Of a stretch of 64,000 nucleotides of DNA, positions 63,653-64,000 are shown in pieces. The number at the start of each line of letters is the position of its first letter. Position 1 is the stretch's first letter. Below the pieces are notes generated by a model. That model saw nothing but the letters and a program-made list of their open reading frames with translations. It made no database searches and was not told where the DNA came from. The position numbers were made by a program, and so were the translations under genes. Source of the stretch: Roseibium sp. (GTDB lineage: Bacteria > Pseudomonadota > Alphaproteobacteria > Rhizobiales > Stappiaceae); NCBI GenBank assembly GCA_017643925.1, contig JAEPML010000010.1, forward strand, positions 62,001 through 126,000. Direction: 5' to 3'.

Positions 63653-64000
<348 letters not shown>

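Overview
The window reads as chromosomal DNA of an alphaproteobacterium of the order Hyphomicrobiales, probably a marine Stappiaceae (Roseibium/Labrenzia-like). The main reasons are the circularly permuted two-piece tmRNA gene, an alpha-type SspB adaptor beside it, the hflK-hflC-DUF2065-degP order, and moderately GC-rich, gene-dense DNA. The genus is an inference. No tRNA, rRNA, IS element, prophage or CRISPR array was seen.

Layout. 1-2825: a partial class II aldolase gene and a TauD/gamma-butyrobetaine-hydroxylase-like gene, divergent from a LysR regulator. 2826-3584: an intergenic block with two long direct repeats and REP-like units. 3585-5354: a TetR regulator with a palindromic operator, then ilvC. 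5429-10622: two Sel1-repeat proteins flanking a possible small ORF. 11040-16284: a diguanylate cyclase, a lipoprotein DD-carboxypeptidase, an ABC exporter with an embedded GNAT, and a PNPOx-fold flavoprotein. 16736-23317: pirin, a GNAT-NUDIX fusion, PhzF, an EamA transporter, a GST, and an ArsR-AHSA1-DUF899 stress module. 23450-27763: a tandem AAA ATPase, and leuA behind a leucine-rich leader peptide. 27858-36335: two GNATs, miaA and serB with interlocked start codons, degP, DUF2065, hflC, hflK, an ElaA-like GNAT and folA. 36472-43145: TfoX-like and DUF2461 proteins, a GH1 glucosidase, a multicopper oxidase, a sterol desaturase-creatininase fusion, and thyA. 43341-44901: split tmRNA, sspB and two small genes. 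44898-64000: AsmA-like protein, GlcD-like oxidase, thioesterase, ClC channel, frameshifted PhyH dioxygenase, aminopeptidase P, a DUF1127-like small gene, prmA, a Gdx/SugE exporter behind a guanidine-II (mini-ykkC) riboswitch, a TPR protein, a UvrD/PcrA helicase, a NIT-domain chemoreceptor, and the 3' end of ligA.

How the genes work together. Branched-chain amino-acid synthesis is represented by ilvC and leuA, the latter probably controlled by attenuation. Protein quality control is represented twice: the HflKC/DegP membrane cluster, and the tmRNA/SspB pair that tags stalled proteins and delivers them to ClpXP. Thymidylate metabolism is represented by folA and thyA. Several small sensor-effector modules sit behind visible dyad operators. 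The most notable items are the guanidine-II riboswitch with its exporter, the leuA leader peptide and attenuator, the desaturase-creatininase fusion whose junction resembles a signal peptide, the GNAT-NUDIX fusion, and the CATG shared by the miaA and serB start codons.
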